DNA from: Prorocentrum cordatum
Taxonomy: Eukaryota; Sar; Dinophyceae; Prorocentrales; Prorocentraceae
Length of the DNA: 64,000 nt
NCBI GenBank assembly: GCA_963575745.1
Contig: CAUYUJ010015265.1
Coordinates: 158,501-222,500 of the forward strand
Direction: 5' to 3'
The stretch's first letter is position 1; the number at the start of each line of letters is the position of its first letter. The position numbers and the translations under genes are program-made. The notes under the pieces are model-generated. The model saw only the letters and a list, made by a program, of their open reading frames with translations. It made no database searches and was not told the DNA's origin. Shown here in pieces: positions 10,545-21,192 of this stretch.

Positions 10545-10967
10545 CTTGCCATCTCCTGCGTTGCCGACCGTGCCGAACACCACCTCGGCAGGCCCACTGC
10601 TTTTCCTGAGCGTAATGCTTCAACTGACGCCGTCAGCCGTGTGTCCCAGATAGCCCCTGCCTGTATTGTTTCTAGTGTGCTGTGTGCGATTTGCAATGCC
10701 TGGGCCACCTGCGCTAGGTTTCCAGGGCCCACTCGGACGTGCCACTTATGCAGAAATAGTGAAGGCGGAGACTCACTCCGCCACCATCTCGAATGTTTTG
10801 CCCTCCAGCGTGTGTTTCCTCTCTTCCCTCATTTGCCTGCTCGATTTCTGAGTGCTTCAGGTGCCCAGCGTGTCGCGTTTTATCTTCTTATGCCTGCCTC
10901 CATGTGTGAGCTCTTTGTCTGCTGCTGCTGCTGTCATCAAGGTCATCTGTTCGGTCTACCACGATAG
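10545..10967 (+). pseudogene. LINE-A C-terminal Cys-His domain
   Basis: This lies in the same frame as the thumb block, beyond the TAG. The translation includes SRVSQIAPACIVSSVLCAIC and NAWATCARF, then TCHLCRNSEGGDSLRHHLEC: a C-x2-C, x9-10, H-x3-4-C zinc-binding pattern. LINE-B has an equivalent motif at 59890-59953 (CKRCQAINPSFRHLWAEC). Such C-terminal CCHC motifs are typical of several non-LTR clades and are thought to bind nucleic acid. After it the frame runs through a Cys-rich tail to TAG at 10965-10967. Confidence 0.75.
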
Positions 10968-11208
10968 TGAGGAGACCGCGCTCGCCCAGAGGGAATCTCT
11001 TTGCGTCGAATAGCTTCGGCTCGTCTCCAGAAGCAGTTGAGACGGTGGCCTGGGTTACAGGCGCTTCTCCGTTGAGTGCGAGCAGTGAGGCCTCTCGCTT
11101 GCGGAAGGATAGCTCCTAGAGGAGCAACGGATCCCTTTTGCCCCTGGACGGGCTCTCTTTCGTCCTTGGTCTTGGCCGCCTGCGTCCTTTTCTTTTTGGG
11201 CCCTTTGC
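10968..11208. other. Spacer after LINE-A, nothing recognised
   Basis: This is mixed-composition sequence between the LINE-A stop and the TCC tracts. No motif or tail was found. Confidence 0.4.
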
Positions 11209-11413
11209 TCTCGTCCTCCTCTTCCTCCTCCCCCTCCTCCTCCTCCTCCTCCTCCTCCTTCTCCTCCTCCTCCTCCTCCTCCTCCTTCCCCTCCTCTAGG
11301 AGGTCCCTTCTCCCACTCCTATTGGTCCCTTCTCTGGCTCCTACTCCCCCCCTCCTCCTCCTCCTCCTCCTCCTCCTCCTCCTCCTCCTCCTCCTCCTCC
11401 TCCTCCTCCTCCT
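11209..11413. repeat. (TCC)n tracts
   Basis: Two pyrimidine trinucleotide runs (about 11215-11297 and 11347-11413) flank a short unique piece. The second is an almost pure CTC/TCC run of about 64 bp. Confidence 0.95.
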
Positions 11414-11727
11414 CACACTTCTTGCTTGGCCTCCTGTGTGTGACTTCGTAGGACTCTGCGCAGGATGCCGGGAGGCACTTAGTGGCCCACCCAAACAACC
11501 AATTCCGCATGTCAGTTTCGCTGGTATGGGTCAGGATTTTCCACACAGGCTCACCTCATTTATCGCTGGGTCCTTCTCACGCTTCTCCCTCTTCTCCCTT
11601 CCTCAGTCTCGCCATACTTCTCCCGCTCCCTGGGCCCATAGGCAAGAAGACGGCTGCGGCTTGGCGTGTCTGGCTCAGCTGCGCCTCTGGTCCCCCCCCA
11701 TCACCCCCCAGAGCTGATGTGATGGGA
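11414..11727. other. Unique spacer, nothing recognised
   Basis: Mixed sequence with small overlapping frames and no motif. Confidence 0.4.
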
Positions 11728-12745
11728 GGAAGAGGAAGGAGGAAGGAGGAAGGAGGAAGGAGGAAGGAGGAAGGAGGAAGGAGGAGGAGGAGGAAGGAGG
11801 AGGAGGAGGAGGAGCAGGAGGGGGATGATGATGATGATGAGGATGAGGAGGAGGAGGAGAAGGAGGCGTATGAGGAGGTGGTGATTGGTGGAGCAGGAGA
11901 AGGAAGAGGATGAGGAGGAGGAGGAGGATAATGAGGGGGATGATGAGGATGATGATGCTAATGGTGATGATGCTGCTGCTGCTGCTGCTGCTCATCATGA
12001 TGATGATGGGGGTGATAAGGATGGTGATGATGATGCTGCTGATGATTATGACGATGATGATGATGCTGCTGATGATGATGCTGATGATGACGACGATTAT
12101 GATGATGATGGTGATGGTGATGCGGATGATAATGATGATGACGATGATGATGGTGATGATGATGATGCTCATGTTGATGCTGATGCTGCTGCTGCTGAAG
12201 ATGATGATGAGGAGGAGGAGTGAGGAGTGAGGAGTGAGGAGCGAGGAGTGAGGAGTGAGGAGTGATGAGTGGGGAGTGAGGAGTGAGGAGTGAGGAGTGA
12301 GGATAGATGTGCGAGGAATGAGGAGCGATGGGTGACGAGTGAGGAGTGAGGAATGAGGGGTGAGGAGTTTGTCGTGAGGAAAGAGGAATGAGGAAGGAGC
12401 AATGAGGAAGGAGGAGGAGAAAGAGAAGGAGGAGGAGGCGGAGGAGGAGGAGGAGGAGGAGGAGGAGGGGAGGAGGCGGAGGAGGAGGAGGAGGAGGAGG
12501 GGGGGGGGGAGGGGGAGGAGGAGGAGGAGGAGAAGGAGGAGGAGGGAGGAGGAGGAGGAGGAGGAGGAGGAGGAGAGGAGGAGGAGGAGGAGGGAGGGGA
12601 GGGGGAGGAGGAGGGAGGAGGAGGAAGAGGAGCAGGAGGAGGAGGAGGAGGAGAAGGAGGAGGATAAGGAGGAGGAAGAGGAAAAGGAGGATGAGGAGGA
12701 GGAAGAGGAGGAGGAGGAGGAGGGGAGGGATTTGGACGTTAGATC
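11728..12745. repeat. About 1 kb of purine-rich simple repeats (GGA/GAT, 8-mer)
   Basis: The stretch passes through GGAAGGA runs (11728-11800), GAGGAGGA, then GATGATGCT-type runs (about 11825-12210). An 8-bp tandem GAGGAGTG follows (about 12221-12375), then long GGAGGA (12380-12725). The long poly-Glu, poly-Asp and poly-Ser open frames on both strands come entirely from these repeats. Confidence 0.95.
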
Positions 12746-12889
12746 TAGCAGAGGGTTTCGCTCGCGCGCGTAGCCGCCTCTTCTGTGGCCCTCTGGGGTC
12801 AAGGCTTCATGCGGGCCAGCATTTTTGGGGTGGGCGGGCGGGGCCATAACTCGCCTGCCCGGCCAAGGCCCGGCCATTTATTCTGAGGG

Positions 12890-13909
12890 GTGCTGGGTAG
12901 TGGCAGGGCCAGGGCCCCCCATCCAGTGCTTGCTGCGACCAGAGGGGTCGCGCGGCCCGCGGTCGGCGCGACAGTGAGGCCCACGCACGACCTCGAGTGC
13001 ACGGTTGCCATGGCGGTGGGTGCAATGTTGACGTGGCTCGACGCGTCGCTCGGGGTCGGTCTGTATGCCAGCTTCTCCGCGACGGCCACGGTCGGAGGGC
13101 TCGAGGACGGCCGCGGTCGGGCAAACCCGGGCGGAGGCGGCTCGGGTGACGATGAGGAGCAGAGGGAGCGGCCCAGTCAGGACGGCTAGCCCAGCTGCTC
13201 GAGAAAGGGCGGTGCGACGCCGCTAGCCATCGAAGAGCCTACGGCGAGCCCTGGCCCGCTCTCGGCGGCAGCGACCCTCGCCCTCTTGGAACCCCCAGCC
13301 ACGGATCCGCCCGCGGCCAGGGCCGACCTGGGCGAGCGCCCTCAGTTGACTGGGGAGTGTGGGTACTACCTCCAGGACTATTGCTACGCGGGCGCCAGGC
13401 CAGCAGCAGCGCCCGCGCAGCCCCCGGCCAGCGAGGCCGCCGGGGCAGATCCGGAGCAGGAGGAGGGCGCCACCGCGGGGGGGAGGAGACGCAGGGATCT
13501 AGCCCCCCTCCTCCGCTCCCGGGCGAGCCTCCTGACGTTCACGGCCGTGGAGGAAGGCAAGCGGAGCTGGGCGCCCAACATGGCGCCTGGAACCAACGTG
13601 GGAGTCCAGTTCAGTATGGCGTGGGTCAACGTCTGGGTCGAAGCGGCATTGGAATGGCTCGGCGAGAAGGTGGGGCGTGCGTTGGGCACGGTGCTACACC
13701 AACTCCTCTACTTCCTCATGGGAAGCGTCGACGCCATGGGCAGCTACCTGTTCGGTGGGTGCTGGGCAAAATTGCAATGGGCAGATGTGGGGCTCGTTGC
13801 GCTCGCAATGGCCACCGTCTTGGGCCCCGTCGTTAGTTGCGTATCCTGGCTCCTCCGAACGCTTTGTGTGTGTGTGTGTGTGTGTGTGTGTTCATCTCCT
13901 TCGTCTTGA
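12890..13909 (+). pseudogene. 5' membrane module, copy 1
   Basis: One frame is open from 12890 to 13909 apart from TAG at 13187-13189. It encodes an Ala/Pro/Gly-rich, low-complexity stretch with a Tyr/Cys motif (GECGYYLQDYCYAG, about 13357-13398). An amphipathic helix and hydrophobic segment follow (WVEAALEWLGEKVGRALG, then VLHQLLYFLMGSVDAMG), then a likely transmembrane helix (VGLVALAMATVLGPVVSC). The same series recurs at 14590-15540, so both copies descend from one module. The role is unknown; two hydrophobic helices suggest membrane association. The frame ends inside a GT microsatellite. Confidence 0.6.
13864..13891. repeat. (TG)n microsatellite inside the membrane module
   Basis: About 28 bp of TG lie exactly between the hydrophobic part of copy 1 and the downstream SGGSVARLEQGP part, which continues in another frame. 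Copy 2 has no TG run at this point. Confidence 0.95.
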
Positions 13910-13915
13910 GGGTTC

Positions 13916-14160
13916 TGAGGAGCTTTGCTGGCGGTGGCAAGACAGGGCGCGACGTCCAGGTGGCCTTGGAGGCAACCCGTCTTCAGCTGTGTCCTGGCAC
14001 GGCCCTTCAGAGGCCGTGGCAGCGGACGAGGCCTACGTGGAGAACGAGGTCCGCGCGAGAGGGGGCATCACCCAGAAGATGTCGCCCAACGAGCTCATCG
14101 TGATGTCAGGCGGGTCAGTGGCGCGCTTGGAGCAGGGGCCTGCCAAAGGTAGTCGCCTCA
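13916..14160 (+). pseudogene. WHGPSEA/SGGSVARLEQGP block, copy 1
   Basis: The translation carries WHGPSEAVAADEAYVENEV, RARG, MSPNELIVMSGGSVARLEQG. Copy 2 (15529-15760) gives WHGPSEARGVNEDYIKGEV, RARG, MMPSDLIVKSGGSVARLEQG. I know this block from the first ORF of abundant dinoflagellate retroelements; its biochemical function is not known to me. Copy 1 reads in a different frame from the preceding helices. Confidence 0.65.
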
Positions 14161-14589
14161 GAAGACGTTCGCGAAAACAGTGGGTTTCCTTGCAACTCGT
14201 GCCTCCCTCTCCTTGCCTTTGGCTCAGGGCCGCCTGCGGCCTCTGCACCATCTTTTTCTGGAGGTGGGCAGGCCGGGCCATGGCGCGAGCCCGCTCACCT
14301 CTGGGCCGCCTGGCTCGGGCTTATTCCCGAGACCCTCCGCGCCACTTCTCGCGAGGCGCGGGGTTGGCAGCCCGGTCCCGAGCGGGCTCAGCTCGGCGCC
14401 GCCGCGCGGCGCCTTCGCGGCGAGGGGCGCCGCGGCGGCGATGCGCCAGGCGGCGCGAGAGGCGCCTGGCGACGCAGGAGGGCAGCCAGGGCCCCCGCGG
14501 GTCCAGCTCCACGCTGCAGCGCGGCGCCTTCGCGGCGAGGGGCGTCGCGGCGGCGCTCGGCCGTGCTGCGCGGGGGGCGCCGGGAGGCG
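14161..14589. repeat. Spacer between module copies, with direct repeat
   Basis: This is a GC-rich spacer that repeats GCGCCTTCGCGGCGAGGGGC about 118 bp apart (from about 14406 and 14523). Its open frames are repeat-driven and no domain is seen. Confidence 0.6.
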
Positions 14590-15545
14590 CAGCGAGCGAG
14601 GAGGATGAGTCCTGTCCACGGCCTCGACGTCTCGTTCGGGGTCAACTGGCATGCCACGGTCCACGCGTCCGCCGCCGCGACCGGGCCCGAGGAGGGGTGC
14701 CATGAGCGGGCAGAGCCAGGCGACGAGGGAGATGAGGAGCAGCCGGGCCATCCTGACGACCAGGGCGAGGCCATCTGCTCAGACGCAGGCGGAGACGAGT
14801 TGCCAGCGGTCGGGGCGCCCGAGGGGCCACCGCTGCCCGCGGCGCTCCCCGCGCTTGCCGAGCCCCTGGCCACGGGCCTGCCGCCGGCCATGGCCGGTCT
14901 TGGCGGGCGCTCCGCCCGCAGTGGTCAGCGCTCCAGCGAGTGCTACTGCTACGGCTACTGCTACGACGCCCCCGCCGCGCAGACGGAGGCGAAGCCGCGT
15001 GAGGAGGCCAGCCCAGAGGCGGCGCCCGCGCCCCGGCCGCCCGTCTCAGACGCCAGCGCCGCGGAGACAAGCGGAGCACCCCTGACTGGAGGCGCGGGGG
15101 CGGGGAGGGAGGCCCCAGGGGGACCCCCCCCCCACCGCCGCCGCCCGAGGAGCCCCCGAGCGCGGGCAACACGACCAGGGGGGAGAAGGCTACCCAGGCG
15201 GTGCCGGGCCCTCCCCCAGACACTGCCGCATCAGCCTCGCCCATCGGACTGGCTCGGGTCAACGCGTGGGTGGAGATGGTGTTGAAGTGGCTCGGCGAGA
15301 AGTTAGGCCATGCCCTTGGCGCCCTGCTTCATCAGCTGATCACCTTCCTCATAGGCTTGGTCGACGCGATGGGCAAGTATCTTCGGCGCATTCTGGGCTA
15401 GGCCACAGTGGGCACCCATGGGGCTCGTGGCCATTGTGGTGGCTATGGTGCTAGGGTCTGCGCTGGGTTTCCTGGCCTGGTTCGTGCGCGCGGCGAGGGC
15501 GTGCGCCTCGGTCCTCATCGGGGCGCTGAAGGGGTTCGCTGGCGG
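14590..15545 (+). pseudogene. 5' membrane module, copy 2
   Basis: This is a diverged copy of 12990-13920, offset by about 1.63 kb. It contains an acidic, Pro/Ala-rich part, a Tyr/Cys motif (SSECYCYGYCYD, about 14934-14970), then VNAWVEMVLKWLGEKLGHAL, LHQLITFLIGLVDAMGKY, and the hydrophobic segment GLVAIVVAMVLGSALGFLAW. The frame changes at a run of ten C's (15124-15133) and again after TAG at 15399-15401. Protein similarity to copy 1 exceeds what the spacer keeps, so both copies were probably under coding constraint before decay. A tandem duplication within an element's first ORF is unusual. Confidence 0.6.
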
Positions 15546-16065
15546 CACGAGACGGGGCACGACGTCATGGAGTCTCTGGGCGGTGACCCCACGGCCGCGC
15601 TCGCATGGCATGGGCCGAGCGAGGCGAGGGGGGTGAACGAAGACTATATCAAGGGTGAAGTCCGGGCGCGCGGAGTAGGAGCAAAGAGGATGATGCCCAG
15701 CGACCTCATCGTCAAGTCTGGAGGCTCCGTCGCGCGGCTTGAGCAGGGGCCCCATCAGGGGCGGCTGTGTCACTCGTCACGTGTACGTCTACAAGTTCAA
15801 GGGCGTCAAAGGCAGCTCCCACCGCCATTTGAAGACCGACCTGGAGGCTACTAGGGGCGACGATGGTATTGGCCAGGTCCACCTGTGCGCGGCATCCCCA
15901 TGCACCCTCCCCGAGGTCGACAGGCCGATGTTGCGCGTCAGCTCGTCGTGCGTGGTGAACCACAGAGTCAGCGCGTCCGACTTGGCCGAGCTCACCCCAG
16001 CGGAACGGGCGAGGGCAGATGTACCGCGCCTGGGGGTGCCGAGGGGCGGGGCGAGCGTGCTGTAA
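15529..16065 (+). pseudogene. WHGPSEA block copy 2 and VHLC block
   Basis: The copy 2 WHGPSEA...SGGSVARLEQGP block is followed, after a frame change near 15760, by YVYKFKGVKGSSHRHLKTDL and GQVHLCAASPCTLPEVDRP. The VHLC-x3-PC phrase directly after the SVARLEQG block is the order known from the first ORF of this dinoflagellate element family. It ends at TAA near 16063. No enzymatic motif is recognised. Confidence 0.55.
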
Positions 16066-16694
16066 GGCGTTCGGCTGCTGCTGGAAGAAACGCTGGAGGC
16101 ACCCGACGCGCGGGCAGAATCCAGGCAAGGTTGAGGAGATGGACCCCAACTCGGAGATTGAATCGGAGCCCAGCGTCGACGTTTGCCAGGCCGATCAGAT
16201 CGCGTGCATGACCACGGGGGGCACGCAGGTCCTGCGCGCCAAGTGCTGTCGGGATGCCGCGAGGCAGGGACGCGGCGATCTCGGATGTGCGTGATGCCCC
16301 AGAGGAGTCAGGCTGCCCCGAGGAGATGCGCCCGCTCTCGCTGCCACCGCGAGAAGACTGTCGAGGAGGACGGCTTCTCCCTCTGTGCGGTCCACGCTGC
16401 GGATCGAACGGTAGGCTGGCGCAGCCGCTCGGGCGCGCCGCAGCCGGAGGAGGATCGGCAGGCCGGCGCCCGCCGCTCAGACAGGAGGGGAGCCAGGAGG
16501 CTCGACGGTCAGCCCTCTGGCGCTGCGGCCAGGAGGGGCAGCCCGGCCAAGGCAGATTCGGGATCGGCCTGAGGCTGGTCCACGTGCGAGACACTCTGGC
16601 GGACACCGATGCCGAGTAGGGGGCATGCTACAGCTCCCCCGCGCGCTGTGTCGGCCCCGCCAAGGACAGCGCGGACGACGGCCCGAGGGCGAGC
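16066..16694 (+). pseudogene. Cys-rich linker, possible zinc-binding
   Basis: Frames here are short and broken. One carries CCKAFGCCWKKRWRHP, and another CARSRCHREKTVEEDGFSLC followed by AVHAAD, which resembles a paired Cys/His metal site (C-x4-C ... C-x2-H). It sits between the VHLC block and the gag-like block. The assignment rests on cysteine spacing only. Confidence 0.35.
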
Positions 16695-17890
16695 GTGGAG
16701 GCTGTGGGCTTGGGGCTGACCTTCTCCATCCCGGACGGTGCCTGCCCAACGCCCCAGGCGGAGCTCCTCGGCGAGTTCGTGGGCGCCCAGCCCCCCGCCA
16801 TCTGCTGGAAGTCGGGGGTGGCGACCAGGCTATCCGACCACGGGGTCGGCATCGCCTGCCGGGGTGGCAGCTTGAGCCCAGCGTCGGCTATCGCCCTCAG
16901 CAAGGAGCGCAGCGGGCACTACATGGCCAAGCGCACCAAGTCCAGGGGTCGCAGTGCCACTCCTACGAGGAGGGACACGTGGGGCGACTTCGACGCGAAG
17001 CTCAGGGGGGCGCAGGCGCAGGACGAGGAGCAGAGGGCGCGCGACCCGCGCGTGGCGCTCATTTCTAGCTACCTCGGCAAGCGCGCAGAAGACCAGACGG
17101 ACGCGGGCGCGCGGTGCGCCATCGCGCGCCAGAACGGCGTGGGCAGACGCGAGCTGCTGGCGGAGCTCATGGGGGCGGCGGGCGCGATGCTCGACGGCGT
17201 CATCAGCGAAGTCGGCCTCAGCCTCGCGCGCGGGTGTCTGCCGACGTGGAGCAAGGAGCTCGAGGGAGGAGAGGACGGCCAAACGGCGGGCGGAGCCGAC
17301 AGCCCACTCCCCCCACCTTCGGCTCGGAGCCCCGACGACCGCCACATGGCGCAGGCCTCAGGGCCCATGCCTACGCTCCCGAGGCCCTGGGGGCGCCCCG
17401 CAGGCGCTCCTGCGCACTGGGTCGGCCCGCCAGGCCCGCCTCCCCCGGGGTCCAGGCCGGGCGCGCCGCCGGGCATGGGCTTTGTTGGCTTCGGGGAGCG
17501 GCCGCCAACGCTGCAGACGCCTGCAGCCTTCGACCCGAGCGCGTTCTACGGATCAAGCGGGGCCAGCTCGACCTCCCCGTGGGCCGAGAGGCAGCCTCAG
17601 CAGCCGTCATTCTTGGAGCGGTTCACGCGACCGCGCGAGTGGCATGCAGGGGCCCCTTTGATACCCCAGGAGGAGCGGACCCTGAGGGCCCCGCAACCCG
17701 AGACGGAGCTCGGCATAGGGCTGCAGAACTTGGTCAGGGAGCTGGGCCGGGCCAACAAGAACTCGGAGGAATCAGGCGGCGCGGCCAAGGGCACCATCGC
17801 CAGCATCGGCCGCGCGGAGGAGCAGCTCGTGTACATGGGGAGGGGGTGCGATTTCTACGCGGTCACACTCTGCCCAGGCCTGCTGGGCAA
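16695..17890 (+). pseudogene. Gag-like block, N-terminal part
   Basis: A long frame contains a basic segment (KRTKSRGRSATPTRRDTWGD) and a helical part (RRELLAELMGAAGAMLDGVI). A Pro/Gly-rich, low-complexity tether follows (about 17290-17640), then another helical piece (IGLQNLVRELGRANKN). Basic-helical-proline-rich architecture just before the conserved blocks suits a gag/nucleocapsid-like region, but I see no canonical capsid motif. The frame is lost near 17880; the sequence continues in the next entry in another frame. Confidence 0.4.
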
Positions 17891-18575
17891 GGACACGCGC
17901 TGCGGTCGGTCGGGCAGAACTCCAGACCGCTCTTCCGCTCGATCAAGTTCCCGACGAACATCGCCAACATGATCGCTTGCGGCCTCGCGGCGTTCCAGCG
18001 CGGGGGGCGCGACCGCATGAACATGCCGTGCTACTGCCTGGGATGCGCCAACTTCCCCAAGACGTCGGAGGCGGACATGGACAATTACACCCCGCCGAAG
18101 GACTACAAGTTGGAGGCCAGACCGAGGCATGCGTCTACACCTCAGCACTGGTTCCAGGGCGCTAAGCGGAAGGCCTGGGCGTGGTCGTGCTTCTACGGGC
18201 AGGGGCCCTACGAGCAGCAGGTGAAGGCCGCGGAACAGCTGCTCAGCATGAATGACGAGGCTGACTACGTTTGGCCGCCCAACGTCATCTTCGGCATCTA
18301 GGCTGAGCTGAGGGGCAGGTGGTGCGAAGAGCTACGCATGAAGCGGGCTGGGATGCTGGGGCTCATGGGCGATGAGAACCCGACGTGGGACCGCATCCGA
18401 TTCGTGTGTACTGCCTCGGCGAGCGCTGATGACCCAGGGCCGTGGTTGAAGATGCCGCGTGCCTGCTTCCTGGGCGAGCCCGACCAGTACTTCATGACAG
18501 ACATAAAGGTCAGGCATCGCAGCGAGTTTCAGTGGTCGCAGTGGCAGACCGCTTTCCGCTCCAACGCTGCGCAGC
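17890..18575 (+). pseudogene. Conserved retroelement block (FPTNIAN...NPTWDRI)
   Basis: One frame (17114-19012) is broken in this part only by TAG at 18299-18301. It reads FRSIKFPTNIANMIACGLAA, CYCLGCANFPKTSEADM, FGI-stop-AELRGRWCEELR, then ENPTWDRIRFVCTAS and FLGEPDQYFMTDI. The part around ELRGRWCEELR...PTWDRI...DPDQYF matches a block that recurs in dinoflagellate DIRS-like elements, just before the CCCH-like piece. Its function is unknown. Reading through the TAG restores the familiar order, so the TAG is a lesion in this copy. Confidence 0.55.
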
Positions 18576-19385
18576 CCGTGCCGCCGGCGCACCCGACAGG
18601 GCGCCCCAGAGCGGGGGCGGGGCAGCCGTCTCCGACAGGACGCCCCAAGGCTGGCGCGGGCGGAGCTGGAGGGGGAGGAGGTGCCAGGGCGCAGGAGGGG
18701 CAGCAGGGAGCCATGGAGGCGCAGGCTTGCTTGGACAAGCCCTGGCGCGCGAGGGGCACGGCCGCGGCCTTGACCGCCGCCCCAAGTCTCCCGCGAGCGG
18801 GCGCGTCATCTGCTGGGGCAACTCCAGCTGATGGGCTGCCGCAGCGCCGCGTGCCCTCACTCACGCGAGCCCATCGGGAAGGTCGGCTTGCTGGGCCGTT
18901 CCATGCAGATGCAGCTCATCAAGCGTGGCGGCCCGAAGGGGGGAACGAGGATCGGTTCGCGCGAGGAGGCGGACAAGAGGCTGGCCGCGCTGCGCCAAGA
19001 GCACGACGCTGAGGAGGCTTCCAAGCGTGCGGGCGAGGCAGCGGCCGCGGGCGCTCTGGCCCCGGCAGCTGCTGCCGCCGCCGCCGCCAAGGCCACAGCA
19101 GCGGCGGCGAAGAAGTGCGGCGAATGCGACGCCCACGGCCAGAAGGAGGACCGAGCAGTCGGTGAGGTCGAGGAGGCGCGGCAGGAAGGAGCCGCTCCCC
19201 CGTTCGGCTGGGTCGAGGCACTGGAGGAGCCCAAGGATTTCAACCCCGCGGAGTTGGAGGAGCACTTCCGCCTCACCATGCAGGGCCCAGACGCTAAGTG
19301 GCTGGCCAACCACAATCGGGCCAAGCAGCAGCGGGCATCGATCCCCGACTCCCCGACTGGCGCGCAGGAAGGAGCTCGTGCATGA
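18576..19385 (+). pseudogene. CCCH-like finger remnant and Ala-rich linker
   Basis: After a Gly/Ala/Pro-rich stretch the useful frame changes near 18800. LLGQLQLMGCRSAACPHSRE, then PIG...MQMQLIKRGGPKGGTRIG, gives a degenerate C-x5-C-x-H finger followed by the QLIKRGGxKGG phrase known from this element family. A helical, Ala-rich tract follows (about 19020-19110), then a CGEC pair, and GWVEALEEPKDFNPAELEEH. Similar CCCH fingers in this position are usually taken as nucleic-acid binding; one cysteine appears to be missing here. Confidence 0.45.
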
Positions 19386-20569
19386 GATCGATACCGACTC
19401 GACCCTCGAGCACGTGGCGACGGCGACGGGCCTTCTCGGTTGCTACCTCCGTAGCCGTGTGCGGGGGGCGAAGGAGGCGGGCGAGACCTGCGACGTGGAG
19501 GCCCATGCTGCGCACGCGGTGGAGTTCGGGTGCCCAGAGTTGGCGGAGTCGGCGGAAGCCTTCCTGGAGCTGCAGGCCACATTGAGCCCCATCGCTTGGG
19601 GGGGGGGGCGACGAGCCAGGCACGGGCGCGTTGACCTTGGCAGGGGCGACCTGGACCATGTTGGACTACCGCGACAAGCAAGCGCTCGACCCAGAGACGG
19701 TCGAGGCGCTCGACGGCTTACCCTACTCGAAGACCGAGCCGCCGGACATCGAGCTTCGGGAGCGCGCCCTCATCAACGTCGTGGCAGCACACATGATCGG
19801 CAATGTCATCCTGCCAGAGGGCAGGTGGCCGTCGGCGATCGCCGTCCAGGAAGAGAGCCTGCGCTTCCGCAAGAGCGTGCTCGGAGCGGCCAGGATCGCG
19901 GAGAGCCCGCTGGGCGAGACCCCCGGGCTCCTGACCCAGGCGGGGGCAGACCTCCGCATCTTCTGCCACGATCTCACGTACTTGGATCACGACAGGGACT
20001 ACCGCATGTACGCGGCGCTCCCACCGGACTTGCTGCGAGATAAGGCCCTGGGCGCAGTGCGCGTGGACTTCTACGGCAGAACGGCCGTCGAGCTCATCAT
20101 CGGGGCGGGGTTCACGAGGCAGGAGTTGGACATACTGTGGGTCCTGGTGCACAAGGGCCACATGCGAGTCCTCGTCCCGCCAGGCTCGGGCACCATGGGG
20201 CAGCTGTACGGCGCGGGGATCGACGTGCAGGAGTTGCCCGCGCTGGGCTGGGAGGCGCTTCTGGAGCTTGCTCTGACCACTCGCTCCCCGCCGGCCCACC
20301 CGGGTGCGCTGGCTTGCCACCGGCGCGGCGAGGGGGCGGCGGGCGTCGCGGTGACCGGACGGCCCGCGTCAGGCTTCCTCGTCGGACTTCCCAGCGAGGA
20401 GACGCTGGCCAACTCCGCCCTCTTCCTCGAGAAGGCCGTGGCAGGAGAGTTTGAGGAGGATGAGGAGGTAGAGGGTGGCAAGGTTGGTGAGGTCAGCGCT
20501 GCCGACGCGCGGCTGCCGCCTGGATTTCCTCGGGTTTTCGGGGCGAGGCCCGTATCTCCCAGGCAATAG
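19386..20569 (+). pseudogene. Conserved block with DLTYLDHDRDYRMY
   Basis: The first part (to about 19597) reads VEAHAAHAVEFGCPELAESA. Then a run of eleven G's (19598-19608) shifts the frame into an open stretch reaching 20569. That stretch has LRERALINVVAAHMIGNVIL, FCHDLTYLDHDRDYRMYAAL, PPDLLRDKALGAVRVDFYG and VHKGHMRVLVPPG. The DHDRDYRMY...PPxLL...HKGHMR series is a recurrent block of dinoflagellate DIRS-like polyproteins lying just upstream of the PC/ENP block. No catalytic signature is recognised. Confidence 0.5.
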
Positions 20570-20579
20570 AACAGCAAGG

Positions 20580-21143
20580 CGTCGAGCCATCAAGATCGGG
20601 CTGCAGCGTGGGCAGGACCTGCGCCGCAGGCGCGACAGGTGGCTGCTGCTCGCCCTGGTGAGGCTCTACGACCCGCGCGAGACCTGGATCAGTTGGCCGT
20701 GCGCGGCCTTCTGCGCGTTCGTGGCGCTCGACGAGTCGAGGGGCGTCGACCTGTCGAAGGTCAAGAAGGAGGGGGACATCTTCCTGACCCTCGCCAAGAA
20801 GATCATGACCGAGCGTGCGGCCAAGCAGCGGGGCTGCTCGGGCGAGAACCCCTGGCTCCCGGCGGTGTGGAAGCAACTGGCCATGCTTTTGCAGAGCCCA
20901 GCTTGGAGGCAGGTCCGCCTCGATCAGTGCGCCCTGAGCCTCGGGGGCGCTGCAGGGGGCCTGCACCTCGAGCCCGCCTGCATCGTCTCGACTTCTTGGG
21001 ACATCGCGGACGCCCTAGACCTCCGCTGCAGCGGGGATCGCCTGCATGACCTAGTCGAGGGCAGGGCAGTAACCCAGCGGAGTGAGACCTGCTCTCAGGA
21101 GATGGCCGAGCTAGTGGCCAAGACGGTCATGCGACGCGCCTGA
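20580..21143 (+). pseudogene. Methyltransferase-like block 1 (PC ... ENP)
   Basis: The translation contains YDPRETWISWPCAAFCAFV, then AAKQRGCSGENPWLPAVWKQ, then RLDQCALSLGG...GLHLEP and a C-S-G-D-x-L-H tail. A PC dipeptide in a hydrophobic strand, an ENP tripeptide and a later QC recall motifs IV (PC), VI (EN) and VIII of cytosine-C5 methyltransferases, but the usual SAM-binding motif I is not seen. The same block stands directly before RT in related dinoflagellate elements. Catalytic activity cannot be claimed. It is open to TGA at 21141-21143. Confidence 0.45.
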
Positions 21144-21192
21144 CGAGCACGCAGAGCAAGAGAAGAGGAGCACGAGGGGGGGGTACCAGCAC

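Larger units (their letters stand above)
9165..10967 (+). mobile_element. LINE-A: truncated non-LTR retrotransposon
   Basis: Three adjoining coding blocks in the same direction give RT palm motifs, the thumb/connection region and a C-terminal Cys-His motif, in the order seen in dinoflagellate non-LTR elements. A frameshift near 9910 and TAG at 10542 break the frame. No endonuclease or ORF1 is recognised just upstream, where the sequence is a TCC tract and family A/B repeats, so the element appears 5'-truncated. The 3' boundary is set at the stop after the Cys-His block. No poly(A) tail or target-site duplication was found by eye. Confidence 0.85.

Noticed and set aside
11675-12877. A 400-codon minus-strand frame and several plus-strand Glu/Asp-rich frames
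   Set aside because: They are produced by GGA, GAT and GAGGAGTG simple repeats, with no non-repetitive domain.
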